From assembly GCF_000721075.1 (NCBI RefSeq), contig NZ_JOEQ01000063.1, positions 1-17,906 of the forward strand: a DNA stretch of 17,906 nucleotides. The letters are read 5' to 3'. Position 1 is the first letter of the stretch, and each line of letters starts with the position of its first letter. The stretch is from Streptosporangium amethystogenes. GTDB taxonomy: Bacteria; Actinomycetota; Actinomycetes; Streptosporangiales; Streptosporangiaceae. The notes beneath the pieces are model-generated. The model was not told the origin of the DNA. It saw only the letters and a program-made list of their open reading frames with translations, and searched no databases. Positions 8,930 through 14,764 of this stretch are shown here, in pieces. A program made the position numbers and the translations under genes.

Positions 8930-9243
8930 TCTGCACGCGCTCAGCTGTGTTCCGCGCGAGCTGTTCATTGCGGGCGCACCAAGTACAGCGTGTACGAACA
9001 GCAGATTCAGATTGAGCCCAATCGGGAGCGATACCTCCGGCCCGATGTACCGCCCGAGCCGGTGAGCCACGGGCCTACCTGGCGGATGCCTCCAGCCTTG
9101 TAGCCACGCAGGCAGCTCGGCGAGCTGCAGAAGCGTGCGGGCCCTCGCCTGGCCGTACGCTCACCGAGCTGTTCGACGACCTCAGCCGCATGTACGGCCC
9201 GGAGCACCGGGTCTACGACAGCTTGAGCCGTCTCAACCTCTGA
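8930..9243 (+). pseudogene. Broken coding remnant (frameshifted), unidentified
   Basis: Two overlapping plus-strand frames look like one former gene. The first is open at 8930-9103, with VYEQQIQIEPNRERYLRP in its middle. A second frame, open from about 9015 to TGA at 9241-9243, reads AYLADASSLVATQAARRAAE and then ELFDDLSRMYGPEHRVYDSL. In the last 25 codons almost every third position is G or C, as in real genes of this genome. The switch between frames falls near 9050-9075. There is no start codon with a ribosome site. I do not recognise the family. A minus-strand frame covering 9007-9432 is also open and cannot be excluded as the real coding strand for part of this stretch. Confidence 0.35.
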
Positions 9244-9388
9244 CCGGCGTGGGGGCCTCCAGCGGGGACCTCGCCCGAGCGAGATCGCGTAGCGCGCGAA
9301 TGCACTGAGACCGTTCCAGAGAAGGGCGCAGGTCTGGCCGAGAACCGGCTCTGGGATGACCAGCGGCCCGAACCGCGGAGAAGTTTCC

Positions 9389-9601
9389 TCACGGACGATG
9401 CTGGGCGGCGTCGATCGCTTCGACGATCTCACGGTCGCGGAGGGCCTCGGCCATCATGTCGCGGTAACGAGAGGAAAGGTCGTCCTCGCCGCTGTCGAAG
9501 CAGCCGACCCAGGGGAAGCGCCGCCGGATGGCCCCGTAATCGGCCGTCTCCGAGTCAGTTGTGTCCGCTGGGGTGCTCATGCTCCCGCTGTGAATGGTCA
9601 C
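9389..9601 (-). CDS. Small hypothetical protein (70 aa)
   Basis: This short minus-strand frame has strongly G/C-biased third positions and a protein-like sequence: a polar N-terminus, then DYGAIRRRFPWVGCFDSGED, then the helical stretch MMAEALRDREIVEAIDAAQ. The GTG at 9601 gives 70 aa. An in-frame ATG at 9580 gives 63 aa, but its GGGAG lies only one base upstream, so neither start has an ideal ribosome site. No transmembrane segment or known motif is visible. The adjacent minus-strand frame at 9432-9007 overlaps its end out of frame and may be a frameshifted continuation. It sits in a stretch of gene remnants, so it may itself be a relic. Function unknown. Confidence 0.4.
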   Translation of the reverse strand: MTIHSGSMSTPADTTDSETADYGAIRRRFPWVGCFDSGEDDLSSRYRDMMAEALRDREIVEAIDAAQHRP

Positions 9602-9614
9602 GCGGTGATTTTAG

Positions 9615-9899
9615 ATTCCGCTCCAGAAGCAGTCTGGAGTTTGCGGCGAGCGACTACTGCCCATCATCGCGGCCAACGTCCCGAGCTACGACGCCGGGCG
9701 TCTGTTCGCCCTGGTCGTCGGCGCTCAGGGGGAGGCGATTTCTAGTCGTTTCCCGGTACGGGTGGTGTTCGGCGGCCCTCAGTCATCACAATTGGTGTCC
9801 GTACGGCTACCAAAGGAGGAAGGTGTGGGTGAGCCTGTGAGGCTCTCGCGACGCGGGTCTTGCGCTCCTGACCGCCTTCAGGCCGGACAACGAGGCTGA
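9615..9899 (+). pseudogene. Coding remnant without start codon, unidentified
   Basis: A plus-strand frame is open from the stop at 9612-9614 to TGA at 9897-9899. Its core, LLPIIAANVPSYDAGRLFAL, has nearly all third positions G or C, which is typical of genuine coding sequence here. No ATG or GTG with a ribosome site precedes this core, and codon bias fades after about 9740. I read it as an internal fragment of a decayed gene. The sequence is too short for me to name a family. Confidence 0.3.
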
Positions 9900-9962
9900 C
9901 CAGGTTGGCCACGGGACCAGGGCCCCGGCGTTAATTCGCTATGTCCCGGTTCGTCGGATTGA

Positions 9963-10031
9963 TCAGATGGCATAGACGGCGAAGGCGTCATCGCGGTCGA
10001 GGAGGTCACGGCGGGCGTGGGCGATGGTCAT
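9963..10031 (-). other. Very short coding-like frame (22 codons), possible relic
   Basis: Starting at ATG 10031 and ending TGA at 9963-9965, this frame reads MTIAHARRDLLDRDDAF and onward, with about 20 of 22 third positions G or C. It lies about 60 nt downstream of the aldo/keto reductase stop on the same strand. It could be the N-terminal stub of a deleted operon gene or a micro-ORF. No good ribosome site is visible, and chance is a real possibility. Confidence 0.2.
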
Positions 10032-10071
10032 CGTCACTGTCTCGATCGTCCCGCCTCACCCTGCTTCGCAG

Positions 10072-10091
10072 CAAAAGGACTTACATGTCCT
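10072..10091 (-). terminator. Weak intrinsic-terminator-like hairpin at operon end
   Basis: Read on the minus strand, the sequence around the aldo/keto reductase stop contains AGGAC, a 6-nt loop, GTCCT and then TTTT. The stem (10076-10080 with 10087-10091) is only 5 bp and overlaps the stop codon region. The T-run and position at the end of a long operon support a terminator, but the short stem keeps confidence low. Confidence 0.3.
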
Positions 10092-10887
10092 ATGTCTCAC
10101 GAGAGTCTGACAGAGAGGGGAGCCGACCGGCGGCCTGCACCAAGGCGTTCAGGTGCTGCGGGCTGCTGGTGGCCGGAATGGGGGCGACGTGCTCGCCAAG
10201 AGCGAGCAGCCAGCCCAGGGACTCATCGATACCGGCGGTGGTGATGAGGCGGCCCGCGTTCAACGGCCGGTAGGGGACGTACGGGATACCGGTCTCAGCG
10301 CAGTAGGTCAGGGCCGGATCGTCGGGTTCGTCGAGGTTAAGGCAGTTCTGTACGGCAGCGATAGGCGCCACTTGGCAGGCCTGCCGGATCTGCTCGGCGG
10401 TGACCTTGGACAGGCCGATCGCGGCGATCTTCCCTTCGGCCTGGAGAGCGGCGAGTTCTCCGACTTGGTCGGCCAGCGGGACCGCGGGGTCGATCCGGTG
10501 CAGGTAGCACAGGTTGATGCGGTCAACGGCCAGGCGTCGCAGACAGGCTTCGACGGCGGCGCGCAGGTAGTCCGGTCGGCCGAGCGGTTTCCATATGTTC
10601 GGGCCGGGGCGGATCATCCCGACCTTGGTGGCCAGCAGGACCTGCTCCGGGTAGGGGTGCAGGGCGCGGCGGATGAGGTCTTCGACGGTGTGCGGGCCGT
10701 AGGCGTCGGCGGTGTCGAGGTGGGTGATGCCCAAATCGATCGCGGTGCGCAGCACCACCGCGGCGGCGGCGACGTCGGCGGGCGGCCCCCAGGTGCTGGA
10801 ACCGGTCAGGCGCATGGTGCCCAGGCCCAGGCGGGAGACGCGCTTGCCGGCGATGGTGATGACGCCACCGGGCAGGAGGGTGGTCAC
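10090..10887 (-). CDS. Aldo/keto reductase
   Basis: The protein (265 aa) is an NAD(P)H-dependent oxidoreductase of the aldo/keto reductase TIM-barrel superfamily, acting on an aldehyde, ketone or sugar carbonyl. The full catalytic tetrad is visible: D58 and Y63 in LDTADAYGPH, K88 in LLATKVGM and H130 in CYLHRID. The length is slightly short for the family (usually 280-330 aa). The C-terminal cofactor-binding part appears condensed, though AAVQNCLNL and PIPATSSPQHL can be aligned to the usual barrel strands. It is the last gene of the operon. Its ATG overlaps the P-loop gene stop by 4 nt (10884-10887), so it is translationally coupled. In this context it may reduce a carbonyl produced by the radical SAM enzyme or on a sugar moiety; that is inference. 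Confidence 0.88.
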   Translation of the reverse strand: MTTLLPGGVITIAGKRVSRLGLGTMRLTGSSTWGPPADVAAAAVVLRTAIDLGITHLDTADAYGPHTVEDLIRRALHPYPEQVLLATKVGMIRPGPNIWKPLGRPDYLRAAVEACLRRLAVDRINLCYLHRIDPAVPLADQVGELAALQAEGKIAAIGLSKVTAEQIRQACQVAPIAAVQNCLNLDEPDDPALTYCAETGIPYVPYRPLNAGRLITTAGIDESLGWLLALGEHVAPIPATSSPQHLNALVQAAGRLPSLSDSRET

Positions 10888-11483
10888 GGCGCCTCCAGTT
10901 CGATGATGGTGGCCACGGCGGTCTGCACCGTGGCAGCGTGTTTGGAGCCGGGGACGGCGAGGTAGTCGGGCCGCTGCTCCTTGAGGATCTCGTGCAGGTG
11001 CCGGTCGACGCAGGCCCGGAACGCCGTATTGGAGTAGTCGGGGTCCTTGCCTGCGGGGGTGTCGAACGGGGCGGAGGGATCGAGGACGGTCGCCAGGATC
11101 AGCGCCTGGCGGCTGGTGTACAGCTCCGTCAAGGCGGTCAGGCGGTTGAGGTCAGCGAGCGCAGGTTGCCGGCCGCGATGCTCGGCGGCGGCCAGGTAGT
11201 AGGCCAGGGCGGTGTGCGCGGTGCCGTCAGCGATGACGACGTCCGAGGTCAACTCCGCCTCCAGGGCGGCGGCGGCCCCGAACGTGATGATCCATTCGGT
11301 GGAGGCGGGCGTGTGCCGGGTCATCTTGGGGAACCCGAGTTCGGCGGCTTGTTTGGCCAGGCCGCCGACGCGGGTCACAGCCAGGCCGATCGCGCGTAAC
11401 TCCATCTCGATGTACTGGGCCAGGTAGGTCGTGTTGGTGCCGTGGGTTCCGGCGATACCGAGGTGGATGGGGGAGGTCACCAT
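10884..11483 (-). CDS. P-loop NTPase / nucleoside-kinase-like protein (AAA_28/NadR-like) with degenerate Walker A
   Basis: This 199-aa protein has the plan of a small nucleoside or nucleotide kinase. There is an N-terminal phosphate-loop region (LGIAGTHGTNTTY, residues 8-20), a Walker-B-like strand SDVVIADGTAHTALAYY (about 80-96) and a helical lid. The canonical loop would be G-T-H-G-T-G-K-S/T. Here the last three positions read N-T-T, so the invariant lysine is missing (codons AAC ACG ACC). Either the enzyme uses a different phosphate-binding mode or it is a catalytically altered partner protein. The ATG at 11483 overlaps the exonuclease stop by 7 nt, and its own stop overlaps the aldo/keto reductase start by 4 nt. 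In an operon with a nucleoside diphosphate kinase it could supply or sense a nucleoside mono- or diphosphate. Family placement is moderately sure; activity is uncertain. Confidence 0.65.
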   Translation of the reverse strand: MVTSPIHLGIAGTHGTNTTYLAQYIEMELRAIGLAVTRVGGLAKQAAELGFPKMTRHTPASTEWIITFGAAAALEAELTSDVVIADGTAHTALAYYLAAAEHRGRQPALADLNRLTALTELYTSRQALILATVLDPSAPFDTPAGKDPDYSNTAFRACVDRHLHEILKEQRPDYLAVPGSKHAATVQTAVATIIELEAP

Positions 11484-12076
11484 AGGGTTTGTTCCTCATG
11501 GTCGGGGACGGCGGCGCCGGGCAGGTTCGGGGGGACGGCCACTGCGGCGAGAGCCTGCCAGGTGGGGTAGTGGCCGGCGAGGTCGAGCAGGAGCAGCGCG
11601 GCGGCGTGGGCGTCGAATCCGGCCCGGTGCCGGCGGCCGGGGATGCCATCCAGCGGGACGGCGGTGTGGGCCAGGAGCGCATCGAGACTGTAGCCGGGCG
11701 CGTCCGGGCAGGTGGCGCGGGCCAGGCGCAGCGTGTCGATGACCCCGGCGGGCTCCCAACCGGGCAGGTGGCGGCTCAGCGCCGTGTAGTCCACGTGGGC
11801 GTTGTGGGCGGCGATCCAGGCGCCTTGCAGGGACGCCTGGATCGCCGGGGCGACCTGCTCCCAGCGGGGAGCGTCGGCCACGTCGTGGTTGGTGATGCGG
11901 TGCACGCGGGTGGCGAAAGCTGTGATCGGCCGCGGTGGCTGCACCAGCGTGCACAGCTGCGGCACCGGCTGACCGGCTGTGATGCGGACGGCGGCGACTT
12001 CCACCAGATCCGGCGGGGTGGCGCCGTTGCCTTCCACATCGACGACGAGCAGCTCGGGCCAGGTGCCGAAGTCCAT
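11477..12076 (-). CDS. DEDDh-family 3'-5' exonuclease (DnaQ/RNase T-like)
   Basis: The protein (199 aa) shows the full DEDDh exonuclease signature. Exo I is LLVVDVEGNG (D13, E15), Exo II HNAHVDYTAL (D96), and Exo III HRAGFD (H150, D155, the HxAxxD form). Such enzymes remove nucleotides from 3' ends of DNA or RNA, or cleave small nucleotide substrates, using two metal ions. The frame extends upstream to 12295, but the true start is ATG 12076. It is preceded by AAGGAG at 12086-12091, which overlaps the radical SAM stop, and protein-like sequence begins there. The protein is short and stand-alone, without polymerase or helicase fusion. Finding it inside a nucleotide-biosynthesis-like operon is unusual. 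Possible jobs are clearing a modified nucleotide from 3' ends (self-protection) or releasing mononucleotides as precursors. Both are inference. Confidence 0.88.
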   Translation of the reverse strand: MDFGTWPELLVVDVEGNGATPPDLVEVAAVRITAGQPVPQLCTLVQPPRPITAFATRVHRITNHDVADAPRWEQVAPAIQASLQGAWIAAHNAHVDYTALSRHLPGWEPAGVIDTLRLARATCPDAPGYSLDALLAHTAVPLDGIPGRRHRAGFDAHAAALLLLDLAGHYPTWQALAAVAVPPNLPGAAVPDHEEQTLW

Positions 12077-12089
12077 TGTGGAGTTCTCC

Positions 12090-13259
12090 TTAGGTGGTCG
12101 GCCAGCCGATGTCGGCTCGGCCGTGCCTGCGGTAATGGTGGGGCTTGGCGCGGTCGTGGACCTGGTAGCCGTGGGTGTGCTGAAGGAAGTAACGCGGCGG
12201 CTCGTCCAGGCCCTCGACAATGATGGCGCGTTCGGTGATTTCCACGCCGCCGACCGCGCCGAGGTCGCGGGCCTGGGCGGCGACGACAGCCTCATCGGGC
12301 CGCTTCCAGGCGTCGCGGCACAGGTTGAGCTGCTTGATGGGGCAGATGTCGCACAGCTCGCGGATGCCGTAGTGGCCGTTGTAGTCGGCCTCGCCGTGGG
12401 CGTAGGCGACGCCGCAGCTCGTCTTGCGGAACAGTGGCCCCCATGGCGCGTCGCGGTCGGCGGGCCGGTGGAAGGCGGTGAGGATTCGGTGCTCGGACTC
12501 CTCCGGCATGATCTTGCGGCGGGCGGTGCCCTGGTAAGGCTCCGGCAGGCCGTGGTCGCGGTAGTAGGCGGCGATCTCCTGCCGGAAGAACAAGCCGGTG
12601 AATACCGTGGCGTGCGCGTGCCGCGACAGTTCCACCGCCCGCTGGATGTGGTCGTCGGAGTCGTTGAGGCCCGGCACGATGGGCCGCCAGTACAGCATGG
12701 TGCGGTACCGGTCGGCGTACTCGTACAGGGTGCGCAGGCTCGCTGCGGCGATGGTCGAGTCCACTGGCTCGATACCGGGATGGTCGATGCCCGAGTGCGT
12801 CACCAGCACGGTGAGTTTGATGTTGCGGAAGCTGTTGAAGACCGCGCAGTCCTCAGGATTGACGCGCCAACGGGTGATGACCAGGACGTGGTTGGTCAGG
12901 CCGCGCTCGTCCAGTAGCCGCAGCGCGGCGAAGGTGTGTGGTTTGACCACGGGCAGCATGGGGTCGGTGGCCCGGTTGAAGATCTGGATCGGTGTCAGGT
13001 GCGGTTGGAAGTAGCGGTGGCCGGTCAGTAGTTCGACGGCGGTCTCGTCGCTCATCAGCGCCCGCGGGGTCTTCATCTCGAAGTTGTCGAACAGGTGGCG
13101 AACGCAGTAGCCGCAGTCCAGCGGGCAGCCGACGATGTGGTTGAGCGACAGCCCGGACTTGCGGTATTCGATGACGTCGGCGAGTTGCGGCTTGAGGCCG
13201 GCGATCTGCTCGGGGTTCAGGATCGGCAAGGGGCGGCGGGCGTGCGGGGTGACGGTCAT
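12090..13259 (-). CDS. Radical SAM enzyme with additional C-terminal cysteines
   Basis: The 389-aa protein carries the radical SAM motif CxxxCxxC in VGCPLDCGYCVRH (C45, C49, C52). This motif ligates a [4Fe-4S] cluster that cleaves S-adenosylmethionine to a 5'-deoxyadenosyl radical. The barrel continues with FNRATDPMLP (about 94), VLVITRWRVN (about 125) and WRPIVPGLNDS (about 191), which recall the spore photoproduct lyase/SplB-like branch. Further cysteines at C282, C303, C306 and C314 (the last three in CDICP and NLC) could bind an auxiliary cluster. The frame runs upstream to 14000 inside the NDK and thymidylate-synthase genes. The start is ATG 13259, which overlaps the NDK stop by 4 nt. 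The substrate is unknown; a nucleotide or nucleoside is suggested by its neighbours. It lacks the viperin-type motif surroundings (NFxCxYxCxxCF). Confidence 0.88.
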   Translation of the reverse strand: MTVTPHARRPLPILNPEQIAGLKPQLADVIEYRKSGLSLNHIVGCPLDCGYCVRHLFDNFEMKTPRALMSDETAVELLTGHRYFQPHLTPIQIFNRATDPMLPVVKPHTFAALRLLDERGLTNHVLVITRWRVNPEDCAVFNSFRNIKLTVLVTHSGIDHPGIEPVDSTIAAASLRTLYEYADRYRTMLYWRPIVPGLNDSDDHIQRAVELSRHAHATVFTGLFFRQEIAAYYRDHGLPEPYQGTARRKIMPEESEHRILTAFHRPADRDAPWGPLFRKTSCGVAYAHGEADYNGHYGIRELCDICPIKQLNLCRDAWKRPDEAVVAAQARDLGAVGGVEITERAIIVEGLDEPPRYFLQHTHGYQVHDRAKPHHYRRHGRADIGWPTT

Positions 13260-13771
13260 GCGATGCTCCTGTCTATGGTGGTGAGCAGGTGCCGCTGGTC
13301 GGGGCCGTACCAGATGCCGAAGTCGCGTTCCACGACTTCGGCGTGGTCGGAGGTGTGAATCAGGTTGTCGATGAGCCGGCCTTCGGCGCGGGCCGTGGTC
13401 AGGCTGTCGGTGCCGAAGTGGCCGCGGATCGTGTCGGGCCCGGCGATGCTGGGGTCGGTGACGCCGAGCAGGGCGCGCACCCGGGTGGCGGCGTCCGGCC
13501 CGTGGCCGAGGGCGACCATCACCGGGTTGCCGACGTAGATGCGGCGCAGATCGGCGGGCACGTCCAGGCCGAACTCGCGGGAGAGCTCGGGGGCGAGCAT
13601 GTCGTCGTAGTGGGCGAAGATCTGCTGCTCGGTCGGGTGGAGCACCTGGCGGGCGGTGACGTGGACCTCGCGGGCGACCCAGGCAAGCACGTCGTCGGTC
13701 AGGCCGCGGACCAGGCAGTCGGGTTTGAGCAGGATCACGGTCCAGGCGGACCAGCCAGGGGGAGCGGGCAT
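13256..13771 (-). CDS. Nucleoside diphosphate kinase homologue
   Basis: The enzyme (171 aa) should transfer the gamma phosphate of ATP to nucleoside diphosphates through a phosphohistidine. Visible motifs are ILLKPDCLVRGL (K16 in the usual LKPD signature), GNPVMVALGHG, ALLGVTDPSIAGPDTIRG (matching the LGATNP...GTIRG segment) and active-site NLIHTSD (N136, H139). It is longer than ordinary bacterial Ndk (about 140 aa). The extra residues lie mainly between the conserved N-terminal and central blocks and just before the active-site His. The start is ATG 13771, 3 nt after the thymidylate-synthase-like stop, with GAAGGG upstream. The stop overlaps the radical SAM start. A diverged, operon-encoded NDK probably serves a specific modified nucleoside diphosphate and not general metabolism, which would have its own ndk elsewhere. 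That last point is inferred. Confidence 0.88.
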   Translation of the reverse strand: MPAPPGWSAWTVILLKPDCLVRGLTDDVLAWVAREVHVTARQVLHPTEQQIFAHYDDMLAPELSREFGLDVPADLRRIYVGNPVMVALGHGPDAATRVRALLGVTDPSIAGPDTIRGHFGTDSLTTARAEGRLIDNLIHTSDHAEVVERDFGIWYGPDQRHLLTTIDRSIA

Positions 13772-13774
13772 TTG

Positions 13775-14764
13775 TCAGCCCTTCGGTAGATGTCCGGGCC
13801 AGCGGCAGGCCACCAGCCACCGGTAGTAGGGGTCCAGGGCGGCCAGCACGCCGGTGTCGACCGGACTGTTCGGCTGGTGGGTGATCTGCCGGTAGACCTC
13901 CAGAAGCAGCACGACTTGCCGCCAGTACGGCTCCAGCGGCAGGTCGGTGATGACATCGGCGTACAGGCGGCGCCGGTTGGTGCGCAAGCTCTCCTCCCAC
14001 TCCAGGACTTTCTGGATGGTGTGCCAGGTAGTGGTGACCGGCATCGCGGGAGCCGTCGGCGGCGCCGGGGTGCGCTCGGCGAGGATCGCCCGTGCGCGCG
14101 GCAGGTCAGGCTCGTTGAGGTGCATGGAGGACACCTGGTGGGTGTAGGTGCCCAGCGGCACGCCGAGCTGGAGCGCGGCGAATTCGGCGATGAAGGTGAA
14201 GGAGAACACGTCGCAGACCAGGCCGAGCAGGGCGTCGTTGCCGCGCATGAACACCGTGGTGTGCAGTCGGCTGTCACGGATCAGGAATTGCACTGCGAGT
14301 GTGCAGGCGACATCGGGGTTGCCCGGGTCGGTGAACTCGAACGGCCGCATGACCGTCATGGCGGCGCGTTTGCTGTCCGGGTCAGCGGCCAGTAGCTTGA
14401 CCGCGTGGTCGAACTGGCTTGCCCCCCGGGGGGCGAACAGGCGCTTCCCGTAGGCAGTGCCGGTCAGGTGCACACCGTCTACGGCCAGACTGCGCAACCG
14501 CGGCGCGTAGTAGCCGATCATGTCGATGTCGTCGCGTCCGGCCAGGTACCACAGCGCCTCAGCAATGTTGAAGACGATGTTGGTGCGGCGCGCGGCCAAA
14601 GCTGGAGTACGGCGGTGCGGGTCGGTGAGGATGAACGACACGTTCAGCACCTCGCGCGAGCGGTTGCCACGGGAAGAGATCGTGTACTGGGGAGTGGAGG
14701 TCACCAGGTTCAGCACCGCCCGGTAGGCGTCGTGGAACGTCGCGAAGGCCGTCGGCTGCATCAT
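13775..14764 (-). CDS. Thymidylate-synthase-family enzyme, predicted cytosine-nucleotide (CMP/dCMP) hydroxymethylase
   Basis: The 329-aa protein has the thymidylate synthase fold signatures. These are IAEALWYLAGRDDIDMIGYY (catalytic Glu E69), AYGKRL (about 105), nucleophile C154 in NPDVACTLAVQF, MRGNDALLG (R174, D177) and YTHQVSSMHL (H215). Two departures matter. The usual Cys-His after the nucleophile is Cys-Thr. The Asn that reads uracil in LPFN (E. coli N177) is Asp in LVCD (D185). Asp at this site is characteristic of T4 dCMP hydroxymethylase and CMP hydroxymethylases such as MilA, so the predicted reaction is C5 hydroxymethylation of a cytidine nucleotide with methylenetetrahydrofolate. 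The Trp of the usual IWD segment is not evident, which also fits hydroxymethylation. The start is the first ATG of an ATGATG pair, giving a 4-nt overlap with the glycosyltransferase stop. The frame upstream to 14920 is antisense-free extension only. Confidence 0.85.
   Translation of the reverse strand: MMQPTAFATFHDAYRAVLNLVTSTPQYTISSRGNRSREVLNVSFILTDPHRRTPALAARRTNIVFNIAEALWYLAGRDDIDMIGYYAPRLRSLAVDGVHLTGTAYGKRLFAPRGASQFDHAVKLLAADPDSKRAAMTVMRPFEFTDPGNPDVACTLAVQFLIRDSRLHTTVFMRGNDALLGLVCDVFSFTFIAEFAALQLGVPLGTYTHQVSSMHLNEPDLPRARAILAERTPAPPTAPAMPVTTTWHTIQKVLEWEESLRTNRRRLYADVITDLPLEPYWRQVVLLLEVYRQITHQPNSPVDTGVLAALDPYYRWLVACRWPGHLPKG

Noticed and set aside
9007..9432. Minus-strand 141-aa frame as an intact gene
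   Set aside because: Its start lies out of frame inside the 70-aa frame, it has no ribosome site, and the opposite strand shows better codon bias at 9165-9243.
12077..12295. N-terminal extension of the exonuclease frame
   Set aside because: It overlaps the radical SAM gene, is low-complexity Ser/Thr/Pro/Arg, and a good ribosome site precedes the ATG at 12076.
12090..13259. Prokaryotic viperin
   Set aside because: The cluster motif context (GCPLDCGYC) and the rest of the barrel do not match viperin, although a kinase-like neighbour is present.
13260..14000. N-terminal extension of the radical SAM frame
   Set aside because: The extension is Arg/Pro-rich shadow sequence inside the NDK and thymidylate-synthase-like genes; the ATG at 13259 gives the 4-nt overlap and a natural N-terminus.
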